Positions 43,486 to 52,439 of a stretch of 64,000 nucleotides of DNA are shown here, one piece after another. Location: the NCBI GenBank assembly GCA_031399065.1, contig JANNOM010000025.1, forward strand, positions 13,181 to 77,180, given 5' to 3'. This DNA is from JADCRZ01 sp031399065 (GTDB lineage: Bacteria; Bacteroidota; Bacteroidia; Chitinophagales; Chitinophagaceae). Numbering within the stretch: the stretch's first letter is position 1; each line of letters begins with the position of its first letter. The notes beneath the pieces were generated by a model. It was given only the letters and a program-made list of their open reading frames with translations. It made no database searches and was not told where the DNA came from. The position numbers and the translations under genes were made by a program.

Positions 43486-44109
43486 CTACACATCCAATAG
43501 ATTTTCACCAATATTCTTTCTCAACAATTCATAATCTTTACTATCGTACCATTTCACTTTTTGAACCAGCATAATATTTACCAGGCTACCTGATTGTAAA
43601 GTGATGGTAAAAAGGGCATCCTGAAGTTCCCATTTGGTGGTTGTTGGATATTCCTTGTCCACCAGGATCAACAGATCCCAATCGCTTTCGGTACTATTAT
43701 TTCCCGCAGCTCTATTTCCGTGTAACATGATTCGTGCATCAGGGATTTTGGATAAAATAGTGGATTTAATAGTAGCCAATGTTTGTTTATCCTGTTCCAA
43801 TGCCTGGATAAGACTCATATTTCCGCTTGTCAAAAGAAAATCTTTCACCAGCGCACGAAAAACCTGATTCGGCGGTACTTTCATCATCTGGCAGGCTCTT
43901 TCTTTCAACACCCGATCGGCCGTAATTTTTTTAGCGTACGAGATAGCGTGGTTCATTTTCTTATTGGACTGTTTTTGCTTTTCGCTCAATACGCGGTTGC
44001 TCATATTGGGAACGCTGGTGATCACAGTTTTGTCCTTATACTGCTTCACCACCATATTTTTCACTTTCCCAGACACCCCTGTCAGGAAGATATTGTCTCT
44101 GACTATCAT
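43486..44109 (-). CDS. Nucleotidyltransferase-domain protein with N-terminal phylum-specific extension
   Basis: 207 residues. The C-terminal half carries a minimal nucleotidyltransferase motif HGNRAAGNNSTESDWDLLI, with Asp143 and Asp145 as metal ligands, as in MNT/KNTase-like proteins. The N-terminal ~65 residues (GKVKNMVVKQYKDKTVI, SNRVLSEKQKQSNKK, ISYAKKI) resemble a separate short Bacteroidota protein that I know only as uncharacterised. So this looks like a fusion. No HEPN partner gene is adjacent, so an MNT-HEPN toxin system is not supported. Confidence 0.75.
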   Translation of the reverse strand: MIVRDNIFLTGVSGKVKNMVVKQYKDKTVITSVPNMSNRVLSEKQKQSNKKMNHAISYAKKITADRVLKERACQMMKVPPNQVFRALVKDFLLTSGNMSLIQALEQDKQTLATIKSTILSKIPDARIMLHGNRAAGNNSTESDWDLLILVDKEYPTTTKWELQDALFTITLQSGSLVNIMLVQKVKWYDSKDYELLRKNIGENLLDV

Positions 44110-44314
44110 TTGTAGTTTTATGGCAAATATAATGATTTATCATTTTAAATACAATAACTCTACAATCATTCTGCATTCATCTTCCATAAGATAATGGTAG
44201 ATGAATGTATAAATAACGAATATAAAATGGTTTAATTATATAGAATCCATTAGTCTTGGATGCGTTGCGAATTTGGTGCGGATGCCAATTTAATACTTCC
44301 TTACTCAGAAAAAT

Positions 44315-44493
44315 TTATCTTTTATCAAAATTCACCATCCACTGAATGCCCAATTTATTTGTTGGCATTCCGCAGTAATCGCCCCAAAAGATATCCATCA
44401 TTGGCATGGCAGATGGTCGCCGGCTGAAAGGGTTGTATAGATCGTGTCCGCTTTCTCTTTACTTTCAGGGTGAAGTGATAAGTCGATATTTGT
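44315..44493 (-). pseudogene. Frameshifted 3' remnant of a PhnB-like VOC (glyoxalase) protein
   Basis: On the minus strand, NIDLSLHPESKEKADTIY and TTLSAGDHL are followed, after a one- or two-base shift, by MPMMDIFWGDYCGMPTNKLG and IQWMVNFDKR-stop. This is the characteristic C-terminal third of PhnB/3-demethylubiquinone-like VOC proteins. Upstream is a stop and unrelated sequence. The gene is therefore truncated and frameshifted. Confidence 0.65.
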
Positions 44494-44508
44494 TCACGTT
44501 ATAAATTA

Positions 44509-44610
44509 ACACAACAATTGGAAGAAAATTTGTGGCAGATATGGAGCGAAAAAGACAAAGTTCACCGAATGAAAGCCATTGAAAATATCGATGCAAAAGC
44601 CAGTGTCTAT
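44509..44610 (+). pseudogene. Possible short remnant of a SnoaL/NTF2-like protein
   Basis: The frame that runs into the pirin gene reads ENLWQIWSEKDKVHRMKAIE before losing sense, resembling the first helix pair of SnoaL-like proteins. It lies back to back with the VOC remnant. Too short to be sure. The surrounding 44110-44314 shows no coding frame. Confidence 0.3.
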
Positions 44611-44673
44611 ACTTGTATGTTTTTCCAGACGATAATACATAACTCACGATTTCAATCTTATAATTTTAAAATA

Positions 44674-45546
44674 ATGAAAAAGAAAATTAGTTTTTCAGCA
44701 CAAGGGCAAAGAGCCGACATCGGCGCCATTACTATTTATCGCATGTTGCCAAACAGGTATGCTGATGCGGTTGGTCCTTTTGTATTTCTTGACCACATTG
44801 CACCCATGAAGCATTCTGCAGGTAAACCTTTGGAGAATATGGGAACCGGTGCACATCCGCACAGAGGCATTGCAACACTTACTTATATTCTGAATGGGGA
44901 AGGCGAACATTATGATAGCGGAGGGAATCATGCCACTGTTTACTCTGGCGGTGCACAATGGATGAAAGCAGGTAACGGAATAATTCATGATGAAACGCTT
45001 AATATAGATTCACAAACAGGCGAAATGCTCACTCATGGTTTTCAGTTTTGGATTAATCTTCCATCAAAAATAAAAGCGGAAACACCTGAATATATTCCGA
45101 TACATGCAGCCGATATTCCGAAACAAGAATTAGGTGATAAGAAAGGTTGGCTGAAAGTTATTGTGGGTGAATATGAAAATGCGAAATCAAAAATCCCAAA
45201 TTATTCAATACAGTTTCTCTATCACATCCATTTGGAAGCGGGAAAACAATTTTCAATGGCAACTGGAAACGAGATGGAATGCGCAGCATTACTTCCTTTG
45301 CAGGACGCGGTAATTAACGACACCGAATTCAATAAAGGGGATTTCATTGAATTTGACAGGCAAGAGGGGATAATTGAAATCAACAATAATTCTAAAGATG
45401 CAATTGATATTATTCTGTTTGGCGGTGAAAAATATACAGAGCCAATTGTTGCACAAGGTCCATTCGTGATGAATACTCAAAGCGAAATTGCCCAGGCTTA
45501 TCGTGATTTTCATACGGGGAAATACGGTGAGATTAAATATAAATAA
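44674..45546 (+). CDS. Pirin-family protein
   Basis: 290 residues from ATG 44674 (MKKKISFSAQGQ); an upstream in-frame extension looks like a remnant of another gene and was rejected. Double cupin. Metal ligands of the pirin site: His61 and His63 (GAHPHRGIATLTY), His105 and Glu107 (GIIHDETL). Many bacterial pirins are quercetinase-like or respond to redox state. Directly followed by the remains of an HxlR regulator, a gene often paired with pirin. Confidence 0.92.
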   Translation: MKKKISFSAQGQRADIGAITIYRMLPNRYADAVGPFVFLDHIAPMKHSAGKPLENMGTGAHPHRGIATLTYILNGEGEHYDSGGNHATVYSGGAQWMKAGNGIIHDETLNIDSQTGEMLTHGFQFWINLPSKIKAETPEYIPIHAADIPKQELGDKKGWLKVIVGEYENAKSKIPNYSIQFLYHIHLEAGKQFSMATGNEMECAALLPLQDAVINDTEFNKGDFIEFDRQEGIIEINNNSKDAIDIILFGGEKYTEPIVAQGPFVMNTQSEIAQAYRDFHTGKYGEIKYK

Positions 45547-45548
45547 GA

Positions 45549-45777
45549 TATTGGTAAAACAAAGTGTTTTAATGAAATTCAGAATGAAATCACTGGAATA
45601 TCCCTAAGGTATTAGCTAATGAACTAAAAGATTTGGAATTTGAATTTCTTTATCACATACATGGTTTATCGTGACGCCACAGCAGGCATTATTTATGAAG
45701 CGACCGACTATAGCCTAACTTAAAACGTACTATGTGAATTAAATGCCTGGGGTGAACAGCACAAGGAAAAATATTGA
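45549..45777 (+). pseudogene. HxlR-family regulator remnant
   Basis: Fragments in shifted frames: IGKTKCFNEIQNEITGISLR, then VLANELKDLEF, then YEATDYSLT and, after an in-frame stop, NVLCELNAWGEQHKEKY-stop at 45777. These are successive parts of the HxlR winged helix and C-terminal helix. The N-terminal third with the conserved CP motif is absent. At least one frameshift and one stop. Confidence 0.65.
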
Positions 45778-45923
45778 ATCTTTATTCTGTTTAAAATTTG
45801 TATAATTTTTTATCCATGATTTTATAGTAACCTCAGGAATTATAAAATTTCATTTTTCTATATTCAAAAACAATTCTGTAATACTAGTAAAATTTCCAAG
45901 AAATGGGGATTTTTTAAAAACTA

Positions 45924-45956
45924 ATTGGAATTATACAGGTGGAAACATTAAATTTG
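45924..45956 (+). promoter_or_regulatory. Candidate promoter of the TPR histidine kinase gene
   Basis: ATTG (45924-45927), 21 bases, then TAAATTTG (45949-45956), a fair match to the Bacteroidota -33/-7 pattern. The ATG of the kinase follows 22 bases later. Confidence 0.45.
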
Positions 45957-45978
45957 AAAAAAGCTAAACACGGCAGAT

Positions 45979-47949
45979 ATGACGATTAAAAAAAACTGTG
46001 GCTATTTGCTTTCCATTCTTTTAATCGTAGTTTTTTCTGTTGCCAATGTTTTTTCTCAAAATCCAGTCGCAGACAGTCTCTTGAAATCACTCCCTTTTGA
46101 AAAAAATGATTCTTTAAGAATTGTAATGCTGAGGGATATTGGTTATAGTTATGAGCAAACCAATGCAGATAAAAGCAGTGTTTATTATCTGCAGGCAATG
46201 GCATCAGCAAAAAAAATAAATAATAACTATCAGTATTTGGCTGCATTGATGGATTATGGCCGCCTGCATGTTATCATTGGTAAATATGATAGTGCAATAG
46301 CTATCCTGCAATCCATGCTGTCGCAAACTAATCCGCAAACAGGTTATAAATTAAAAGGGGGTGCATTGGCCAATTTGGGCAATATATACCTTCACCAAAG
46401 CATGTATGGTGAGGCGCAGAACTATTACCTGAAAGCGATTAACTTATTTGAAAAAAATAATGATGAACAACGGTTGGTAAAAGTATATGGTAATATCAGT
46501 GGCGTGTTTTGTGATTTAAAGCAACTTGACAATGCCATATTGTATGCTCAAAAGATGCTGGCTATTGCAACAAAAAATAATGATAAAGAAAATAAGGTAA
46601 CAGCTTTAAATAATCTTTCTAATGCATACGACAGATTGAATGATTATGAAAAGGTAGATAGTTTATTAAACAAGGCTTTGCCGGTAGCAATTGAATTAGA
46701 CAATCCATTTTATCTTTTTAATATTTATTTTAACCTTGGTACTAATTATATTGAATTGAAGAATTATGACGAGGCAATTGTACAGATTGAAAAAGCTGTA
46801 ACTCTTGGCAGAACGCTTAGCAACAAAGAAGAACTTGGCCTGCCATTGTCTCAATTGGGAAGGGTATATTCAATCAAAAATAATTTTGTAAAAGCAGTGC
46901 CATTTTTAAAGGAAGCCGAGCAAATACTTACAGGAAGTAAACGTAGATATGATTTACGTGAATTGTATTTAGTGATTGCTGAAACGGAAAAAAAAATGGG
47001 TAATGATGATGAGGCTTACGATTACCTTTTTAAATATGCAGAATTAAAAGATACCATTTACAACGAAGCGACCTCTGCTAAAATTGCTGAACTTGAAATA
47101 AATTATCAAACAGCAAAAAAAGAAAAGGATATTTTACAATTGCAGCAGCAGGCAAAAAATAAAGCAGACAGTATTCAAAAAACTAAAACGATTGCTTACA
47201 TATTGCTTGGATCTCTTTTAACACTTTTGCTCATCAGTTTCTTATCCTACCGAACTTACAAACAAAAGCAACAATTACAACAGCAGCAAATAAAACAATT
47301 AGAAAACGAAAAACTACTGCTGGCTACCGAGTCTATCTTAAAAGGCCAGGAAGATGAACGAAGCCGTTTGGCGCAGGACCTTCATGATGGCCTGGGTGGT
47401 ATGCTGAGCGGTGTTAAACTAACATTAAGTGCCATGAAAGGAAATATTATTCTCCCCGAAGAAAGTGGCCGTTTATTTACCAAAGCTTTTGAACAGTTAG
47501 ACAGTTCTATTGGCGAAATGCGCCGTGTTGCCCATAATATGATGCCGGAGGCCCTGGTTAACCTGGGATTGCAGCAAGCGCTGATGGATTACTGTGATGG
47601 TATTAATGCAGCAAATGGATTAAACATCAATTGCGAATTTCATGGGCTGGAAAACCGACTTAAGAATACAACAGAAATTATTGTGTACCGCATTGTGCAG
47701 GAACTGCTCAATAATATTATTAAACATGCCTACGCCGGCAATGTATTGGTTCAGGTCATAAAAAACGAGAAAGAGTTAAATATAACAGTAGAAGATAACG
47801 GCATTGGTTTTAATAAAGAAGAGTCCTTCATTAAAAAAGGAGCAGGCCTGAAAAATATTCAGTCACGGGTAGATTATTTAAAAGGCGAATTAGATATTAA
47901 ATCCATACCCGGAAAGGGAACATCGGTACATATCAATTGCAATGTTTAA
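45979..47949 (+). CDS. TPR-repeat sensor histidine kinase (HisKA_3 type)
   Basis: 656 residues. Signal peptide or membrane anchor at about 8-27, about six TPR repeats at 50-370 (for example AEAQNYYLKAINLFEKN-like helices), a membrane helix near 410-428, a coiled linker, then RLAQDLHDGLGGMLSGVKL with the phospho-accepting His and a HATPase domain (VQELLNNIIKHAYAGN; VEDNGIGFN; GAGLKNIQSRVDYL). A sensor typical of Bacteroidota. Its expected NarL-type partner, directly downstream, is a decayed remnant, so the kinase is probably orphaned. Confidence 0.93.
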   Translation: MTIKKNCGYLLSILLIVVFSVANVFSQNPVADSLLKSLPFEKNDSLRIVMLRDIGYSYEQTNADKSSVYYLQAMASAKKINNNYQYLAALMDYGRLHVIIGKYDSAIAILQSMLSQTNPQTGYKLKGGALANLGNIYLHQSMYGEAQNYYLKAINLFEKNNDEQRLVKVYGNISGVFCDLKQLDNAILYAQKMLAIATKNNDKENKVTALNNLSNAYDRLNDYEKVDSLLNKALPVAIELDNPFYLFNIYFNLGTNYIELKNYDEAIVQIEKAVTLGRTLSNKEELGLPLSQLGRVYSIKNNFVKAVPFLKEAEQILTGSKRRYDLRELYLVIAETEKKMGNDDEAYDYLFKYAELKDTIYNEATSAKIAELEINYQTAKKEKDILQLQQQAKNKADSIQKTKTIAYILLGSLLTLLLISFLSYRTYKQKQQLQQQQIKQLENEKLLLATESILKGQEDERSRLAQDLHDGLGGMLSGVKLTLSAMKGNIILPEESGRLFTKAFEQLDSSIGEMRRVAHNMMPEALVNLGLQQALMDYCDGINAANGLNINCEFHGLENRLKNTTEIIVYRIVQELLNNIIKHAYAGNVLVQVIKNEKELNITVEDNGIGFNKEESFIKKGAGLKNIQSRVDYLKGELDIKSIPGKGTSVHINCNV

Positions 47950-47958
47950 AAAACCACG

Positions 47959-48090
47959 ATGGAAAAATTTCTATTTTAATTATCGACGACTATCCGATTG
48001 TATTGGAAGGTTTTAAATAATTACTCTCTATCAGCAATTTGTAAATAACCGGTATTACAATCAATGCTTTTGTGGAAATAGATATTAATA
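47959..48090 (+). pseudogene. NarL-family response regulator remnant
   Basis: An ATG at 47959 runs out of frame after five codons. In the next frame the peptide KISILIIDDYPIVLEGFK reads as a receiver-domain start, then a stop, LLSISNL, a stop and ITGITINAF. This matches the first ~40 residues of a receiver. The rest, including the phospho-Asp and HTH, is gone. Position 10 bases after the kinase stop shows it was the cognate regulator. Confidence 0.7.
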
Positions 48091-48387
48091 CAGTTGATGT
48101 GAACACCCAATTGAATACACAAATATCTCAATTAAAAGATTGCCTAAAGGCTAAAGGCGAAAGATTGGTTTTTTGCCTTAAACTGCGTAAAGGCTTCGGC
48201 AAATCCCTTTGCTAAACCCGTAAACTTCATTTTACCTGAAGTTGGTTCGCCACGATAAAATCCTCAAAGAAAAATACATTGGCGTTCTGGACTTTGCTAT
48301 GGTGGCGCATTAAAAACATAAGTGTTCAATTAAACACGTTTAAAACCAAATCAACGCGTTGTAACCCAATATTTTTTATAAATGCTG
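48091..48387. other. Non-coding or decayed stretch
   Basis: No frame on either strand could be matched to a family. A frame here reads QLNTQISQLKDCLKAKGE and stops. Probably further debris of the decayed locus. Confidence 0.4.
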
Positions 48388-49194
48388 TTATTTGGTAAGT
48401 AGCCCGGCGTCCAATACAAACTGGGAACCCGTTACAAACCTCGATTTGTCGGATACTAAAAAAACTACCGCATTGGCAACATCTTCTGCCTCTACCCAGG
48501 GCACGTCGATTAGATTCCCTGCACTTCTTTCCGCCACTTGTTTTGGTGTTAATCCTTCAAGTGCGGCAAGACCGTCATTCATAGGGGAATTAACACCTGT
48601 TGGGTGTATAGAATTAACCCGGATATTATGTGGAGCCAATTCAATAGCCCAGGATTTCGTTAACCCGGTAAGTCCCCATTTGGAAGCGGCGTAATGGCTT
48701 AAACGATTCATTCCGCGCAAACCTGCAATCGATGAATTGTTAATGATGACACCTGATTTTTGATTGATCAGTACAGGAATAATACGCCTTGCTACAAGCC
48801 ATGCACCTTTTAGGTTGATGTCCAGCATAGTATCCCATTCTTTTTCCGTAAGTTCGTGAGCCGAACCATAAGCACAGATTCCGGCGTTATTAAATAGTAT
48901 ATCTATACGTTTAAACTGTTTTAGCGTTGCTTCTACCGCCCCGGTAATATCATCGTCTACTCTTACATCACCTGTAAAAGCAAGACAGTTTACGCCAAGC
49001 GATTTACATTCATCTTCCAGTGTATTGAGTTCGTTTGCAGAACCCAGCTCATAACCGGGATAAGCAAGCGTTCGGGCAATATCGAAAGCGGCGATATGAA
49101 CACCTTCTTTTGCCAGCGCGAGCGCAGTTGCCCTTCCCTGTCCGTGGGCAGCTCCTGTAATAAATGCTACTTTATCCTGCAGGTCATTGGCCAT
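48388..49194 (-). CDS. SDR-family oxidoreductase (carveol-dehydrogenase-like)
   Basis: 268 residues. Cofactor motif ITGAAHGQGRATALAL, LFNNAGICAYGS, catalytic NNSSIAGLRG Ser and SHYAASKWGLTGLTKSWA with Tyr and Lys intact. The long insertion after beta-2 (DIARTLAYPGYELGSANELN) and the sequence style are those of the mycofactocin-coupled/carveol-dehydrogenase group, but no mycofactocin genes are in view. NAD-linked alcohol oxidation is the likely chemistry. Twelve bases from the AhpD-like gene upstream, same strand. Confidence 0.92.
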   Translation of the reverse strand: MANDLQDKVAFITGAAHGQGRATALALAKEGVHIAAFDIARTLAYPGYELGSANELNTLEDECKSLGVNCLAFTGDVRVDDDITGAVEATLKQFKRIDILFNNAGICAYGSAHELTEKEWDTMLDINLKGAWLVARRIIPVLINQKSGVIINNSSIAGLRGMNRLSHYAASKWGLTGLTKSWAIELAPHNIRVNSIHPTGVNSPMNDGLAALEGLTPKQVAERSAGNLIDVPWVEAEDVANAVVFLVSDKSRFVTGSQFVLDAGLLTK

Positions 49195-49205
49195 AAATAT
49201 CTATT

Positions 49206-49736
49206 TTATGGTAACGGTAAATATTGGGTGAGGTAATCGTCAATGTCTGTTTCAATAACATTATTAAAAACATTGGTCGCAATCATTTGACCGGCAAAAG
49301 CGATCAGGATAACCAGATCCGCATCAGTATAGGATAATGCTACCTTTCTATACAACTGATCATTTATATGACCCAGATTTTGGGAAATACTTCCCTCGAA
49401 TTCAAGCAATTCTTTTTCTGTGTCCGAAAGCTCCAGTTGTTCCGGCTTCTCCCCGGCATCAATTATAATTTTCCTGAAGAAAGTGGAGCAAAGAGGACAA
49501 TCCGATGCCGTGGAAATGGAATAAGCAAACAAATAGGCTAATCGTTTTCCTACTATCTTTTCAACCTGGCGGTATAAAGGGTACCATTGCATGTACACTT
49601 CAAAAGCCAATAACGAATGGCCCAGAGTGGCCTTCATATTGGTGATACGGGCATTATAGTCCTTTACATGCTGCTCAAATGCCCTTTGCACTTCAGGTAG
49701 CAGTTGCTGGCTTGGTATGGTCTGTATTCTTGCCAC
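49206..49736 (-). CDS. Carboxymuconolactone decarboxylase/AhpD-like protein
   Basis: 176 residues, helical. The AhpD-like motif is TASDCPLCSTFFRK with Cys-x-x-Cys at about 79-82 and a nearby His or acid expected for proton relay. Members act as alkyl-hydroperoxide reductases or lactone decarboxylases. Encoded 11 bases upstream of the SDR gene, so probably co-transcribed and perhaps detoxifying the same metabolite. Confidence 0.87.
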   Translation of the reverse strand: MARIQTIPSQQLLPEVQRAFEQHVKDYNARITNMKATLGHSLLAFEVYMQWYPLYRQVEKIVGKRLAYLFAYSISTASDCPLCSTFFRKIIIDAGEKPEQLELSDTEKELLEFEGSISQNLGHINDQLYRKVALSYTDADLVILIAFAGQMIATNVFNNVIETDIDDYLTQYLPLP

Positions 49737-49831
49737 GATTATTTTTTAACAGGCGCCTGTCGCGGACTGTTTCTAATCTAATTCTTTTATTCTTATATTT
49801 ATCTATAAAATTAGTAGGCTATTATTAGATT

Positions 49832-50136
49832 AACAAATATGTTTTTGCTCAAATATGTGCATTTCTTCCTCAACGTATTTTGATGGCATTGTAGCCAGTC
49901 ATACGGGTAACTATCATGTGAGACGTTTTACTCGCTGCAATCAAATGCTTTGCATAATGTACGGCCAATTAGGCAATAGAGAACGCCTCAGCGATTTCGA
50001 TCTTACTATAAATGTGCATTTACCCAAGGCTTATCATTCAGGCTTTGGAAAAGGTATCTCCAAAGCGAACCTTGCTAACGCAAATGAGAATAGGAATTGG
50101 CAGATTACAAAGATTTCGCTTATCTAATACACGGTC
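49832..50136 (+). pseudogene. IS4-family transposase N-terminal (DUF4372) remnant
   Basis: Three frames together give NKYVFAQICAFLPQRI, FDGIVASHTGNYHVRRFTRC then NQMLCIMYGQLGNRERLSDF, ISKANLANANENRNWQI and finally YKDFAYLIH. This is the ordered N-terminal domain of IS4-type transposases common in Bacteroidota (FGQLSxRxSLSD, KANENRNW motifs). Two frameshifts are needed, and the DDE catalytic core is missing. Confidence 0.7.
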
Positions 50137-50280
50137 CATCGCAAAAGGGTAGTGGTATTTTCTTTTGTAATGACACGCCATTAGGAGTGTCTAATTTCTT
50201 TTGAGGTAATACTTTTTTGCACAGGCATAATACTTTTTTATAAGGCGAACCGGGTGACAGTTTTCTTTCTAACTTCCGTA
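50137..50280. other. Short gap with no recognised feature
   Basis: Follows the IS4 remnant; no inverted repeat or DDE-core sequence was recognised. Confidence 0.4.
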
Positions 50281-51960
50281 CTAATCTTCCCCATTGGTTT
50301 TGGCTTTATTCGAAGATTCAAAAAAGGACCTCATATGTTTTCCCAAATTATTCTGAAAAGATTTGACGGCTACATCAACACCTCTCTTACTCCCTTCTTC
50401 AAATTCAGGAAGTATCAATTTTTGCATTTTTTCATCTGGCACTTTATCAATGTCTTTGAATTTTTCCCTGACTGCCACCAAACCCGCACCGAGCGCAACG
50501 CTGAACAACGGGTTAACATCAAACCACGGCAAGGGTGAGTCTGGATCTTGCTGGAGATTTGGTATCCAGGGGTCGATAATCGGCGCAAATTCGGGTAATG
50601 GAATACGAATAATATCAAGTAGGAAACGAAGCTTTCTGCACGGTGTTGTTATTCGACCCAGCACATCCCTGGCATGGGAGCCAATTAAATATAACGACAC
50701 GAGCGACACCTGATCTAAACGAAGATTTGGATTGTCGCTAGCAGCTTCTATCACTCTGTGATGGTAGAGCAGGTTCCAGATAATTGGCCCATTGAAACAA
50801 CTGATATTGGAAGGCCGTGAAATCCACACGGCAATGTTGATGTAATAATGCTTGATTTTTTCCAAGTGCTGCTGTCCGGAAACGCTGAATAAAAAACCCA
50901 TTCCTTTCTCGTTGGCCTGAGGTTCTAGGACTTCACCTACTAAGTTTACGTTTACAAAATGATGCCAGGTGGCATCAGTAACCACTCTTCCGACATTGGC
51001 CCGGTGACCATCATACGCACAGATAGCGCCAAATGAATGTGCCTGCGTAAATTGCTTAATGGATCCGTCACCGTTTCCTGCCGCCACTGTGGATGTCGCA
51101 ATGACTTCCGGTGAAATGCCGCCTGGAAATTCAGGTGTTCCGTCCAGATAGGTTAGGTTTAAATTTGCAGGAACTCTGCACTCACCTTCATGTGGATGAT
51201 CGGGCAGCACCGTAATGCGACCTGTTGGACTGCATAACAAAGGATGCGGGTAAGTTTCCTTCCAAAATACTCCCAACTGGCTTGTATAAAGCTTTGGCTG
51301 TATAGTTTGCGGGGTGTCGTCTGACTGATCATCAAACTGCCAGTTTCCATCATCTCCCCGCCTGTTGGTGTCGTTTCTCTTTACGCCGCCCATACTCACT
51401 TCTCCTGCGGGTGTATCTGCCCATAACCTCATAGACCTCACCCTTGTGACGTCACCGCACAAGGATTGTCCAAGGCTGCCATGGTCGCCTGTAGCAAATA
51501 AGCCGCCGCCTTTATTCATGAAGTTACTCAAAGCCGTCAGTTCTGCCTTACTCATCCCGTTAGGAGTGGAATCGAATCCGAAGAGCCAAACCTGGTCATA
51601 CATACTTTCGGAAAAATGTCCTGCATTGTCGAACCGGAAAGCCTTGATACTTCGAGCAATGTTGGCTGCTCCCACCTGTACAGCAGCATCCGATACGAAA
51701 CCCGAACGATGCGCCAGTGTGATATTGAAACGAACGTAGCTCCTCCCATCGTTTTGCAAAATGGATACAAATGTAGAGAGCCCGAAATCACCCATTCCAA
51801 AATCAAGAGCTCCGTCAGTGACCAGGAGCACTTTTACCTGGCAGGGCCGCAGGTACAATTGATTAATTTTAGAAGGATCATCTCTAAAAATCACGCCGCG
51901 ATCTCTTAGTTGTTTATGAATGTGCTCATTTTGCGGCAAAATGGAAATTTTTTCTAACAT
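50281..51960 (-). CDS. Uncharacterised 559-aa protein with glutamine-amidotransferase-like N-terminal half
   Basis: No signal peptide and no clear membrane segment. After a short start, VKVLLVTDGALDFGMGDFGLSTF opens an alpha/beta domain; QVWLFGFDSTPNG, LSNFMNKGGGLFATGDHGSLG and the Cys in SLCGDV follow, reminiscent of class I glutamine-amidotransferase or ThuA-like folds. A middle part has SIKQFTQAHSFGAICAYDGHRANVGRVVTDATWHHF. The C-terminal ~170 residues are helical and end in a basic tail. I do not recognise a family. It is flanked by an IS4 remnant and a decayed region, so horizontal acquisition is possible. Confidence 0.8.
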   Translation of the reverse strand: MLEKISILPQNEHIHKQLRDRGVIFRDDPSKINQLYLRPCQVKVLLVTDGALDFGMGDFGLSTFVSILQNDGRSYVRFNITLAHRSGFVSDAAVQVGAANIARSIKAFRFDNAGHFSESMYDQVWLFGFDSTPNGMSKAELTALSNFMNKGGGLFATGDHGSLGQSLCGDVTRVRSMRLWADTPAGEVSMGGVKRNDTNRRGDDGNWQFDDQSDDTPQTIQPKLYTSQLGVFWKETYPHPLLCSPTGRITVLPDHPHEGECRVPANLNLTYLDGTPEFPGGISPEVIATSTVAAGNGDGSIKQFTQAHSFGAICAYDGHRANVGRVVTDATWHHFVNVNLVGEVLEPQANEKGMGFLFSVSGQQHLEKIKHYYINIAVWISRPSNISCFNGPIIWNLLYHHRVIEAASDNPNLRLDQVSLVSLYLIGSHARDVLGRITTPCRKLRFLLDIIRIPLPEFAPIIDPWIPNLQQDPDSPLPWFDVNPLFSVALGAGLVAVREKFKDIDKVPDEKMQKLILPEFEEGSKRGVDVAVKSFQNNLGKHMRSFFESSNKAKTNGED

Positions 51961-52439
51961 TATTTTTTTCTTTTATTGATGAGTAAATGATTAACTGGTA
52001 AACCTATCATCAAATAATATATGGCTATCATCCAAGACCCCGTTCTTCGCATTTAATGTGCTCGGGGTAGGAATCGTTCTCATCGCTGCTAATTTTAAAT
52101 TTTAGCGAATAATTTCTACCTTTTTCCTTCGTTCAAGTAACGGCTTTCATTAAAACCGCTAAAGATTTTCTGCTCGCAACATCTACTAAAAGCGCTTTTC
52201 TGATTGATGAAATAAAAATACTGGAGGAAGTGCGTGCGATAAAAAAAACTGTATGAAGGGAGGATAATAATACATCAACGTATAATGGAGATGATTTGAG
52301 ATCGTTAGAGCTTACTTGAAATTATTTGATAAAACTGCCCATGTGATGCTGAAAGAAATACCAAGCAACGCTGGTCCCACGAAAAATAAAGTAGTACTAA
52401 AAAAATAAAAGCAAATTCTTAAGCCTCAAATTTCATCAA
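51961..52439. pseudogene. Intergenic with probable coding debris
   Basis: On the plus strand, FVQVTAFIKTAKDFLL, STKSAFLIDEIKILEEVRAIK (52126-52255) and, in another frame, LKLFDKTAHVMLKEIPSNAG (about 52316-52408) read like pieces of one broken gene of unknown family. No promoter was recognised. Confidence 0.3.

Noticed and set aside
43486..44109. MNT-HEPN toxin-antitoxin pair
   Set aside because: Only the nucleotidyltransferase is present; no HEPN gene on either side.
44518..44673. N-terminal extension of pirin
   Set aside because: Pirins begin close to the ATG at 44674; the extra part looks like the remnant of another gene.
48388..49194. Mycofactocin-dependent redox system
   Set aside because: The SDR resembles that group but no mycofactocin biosynthesis gene is in the window.
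50363..51909. Several antisense frames over the 559-aa gene
   Set aside because: Ser/Pro-rich shadows of a single long coding frame.
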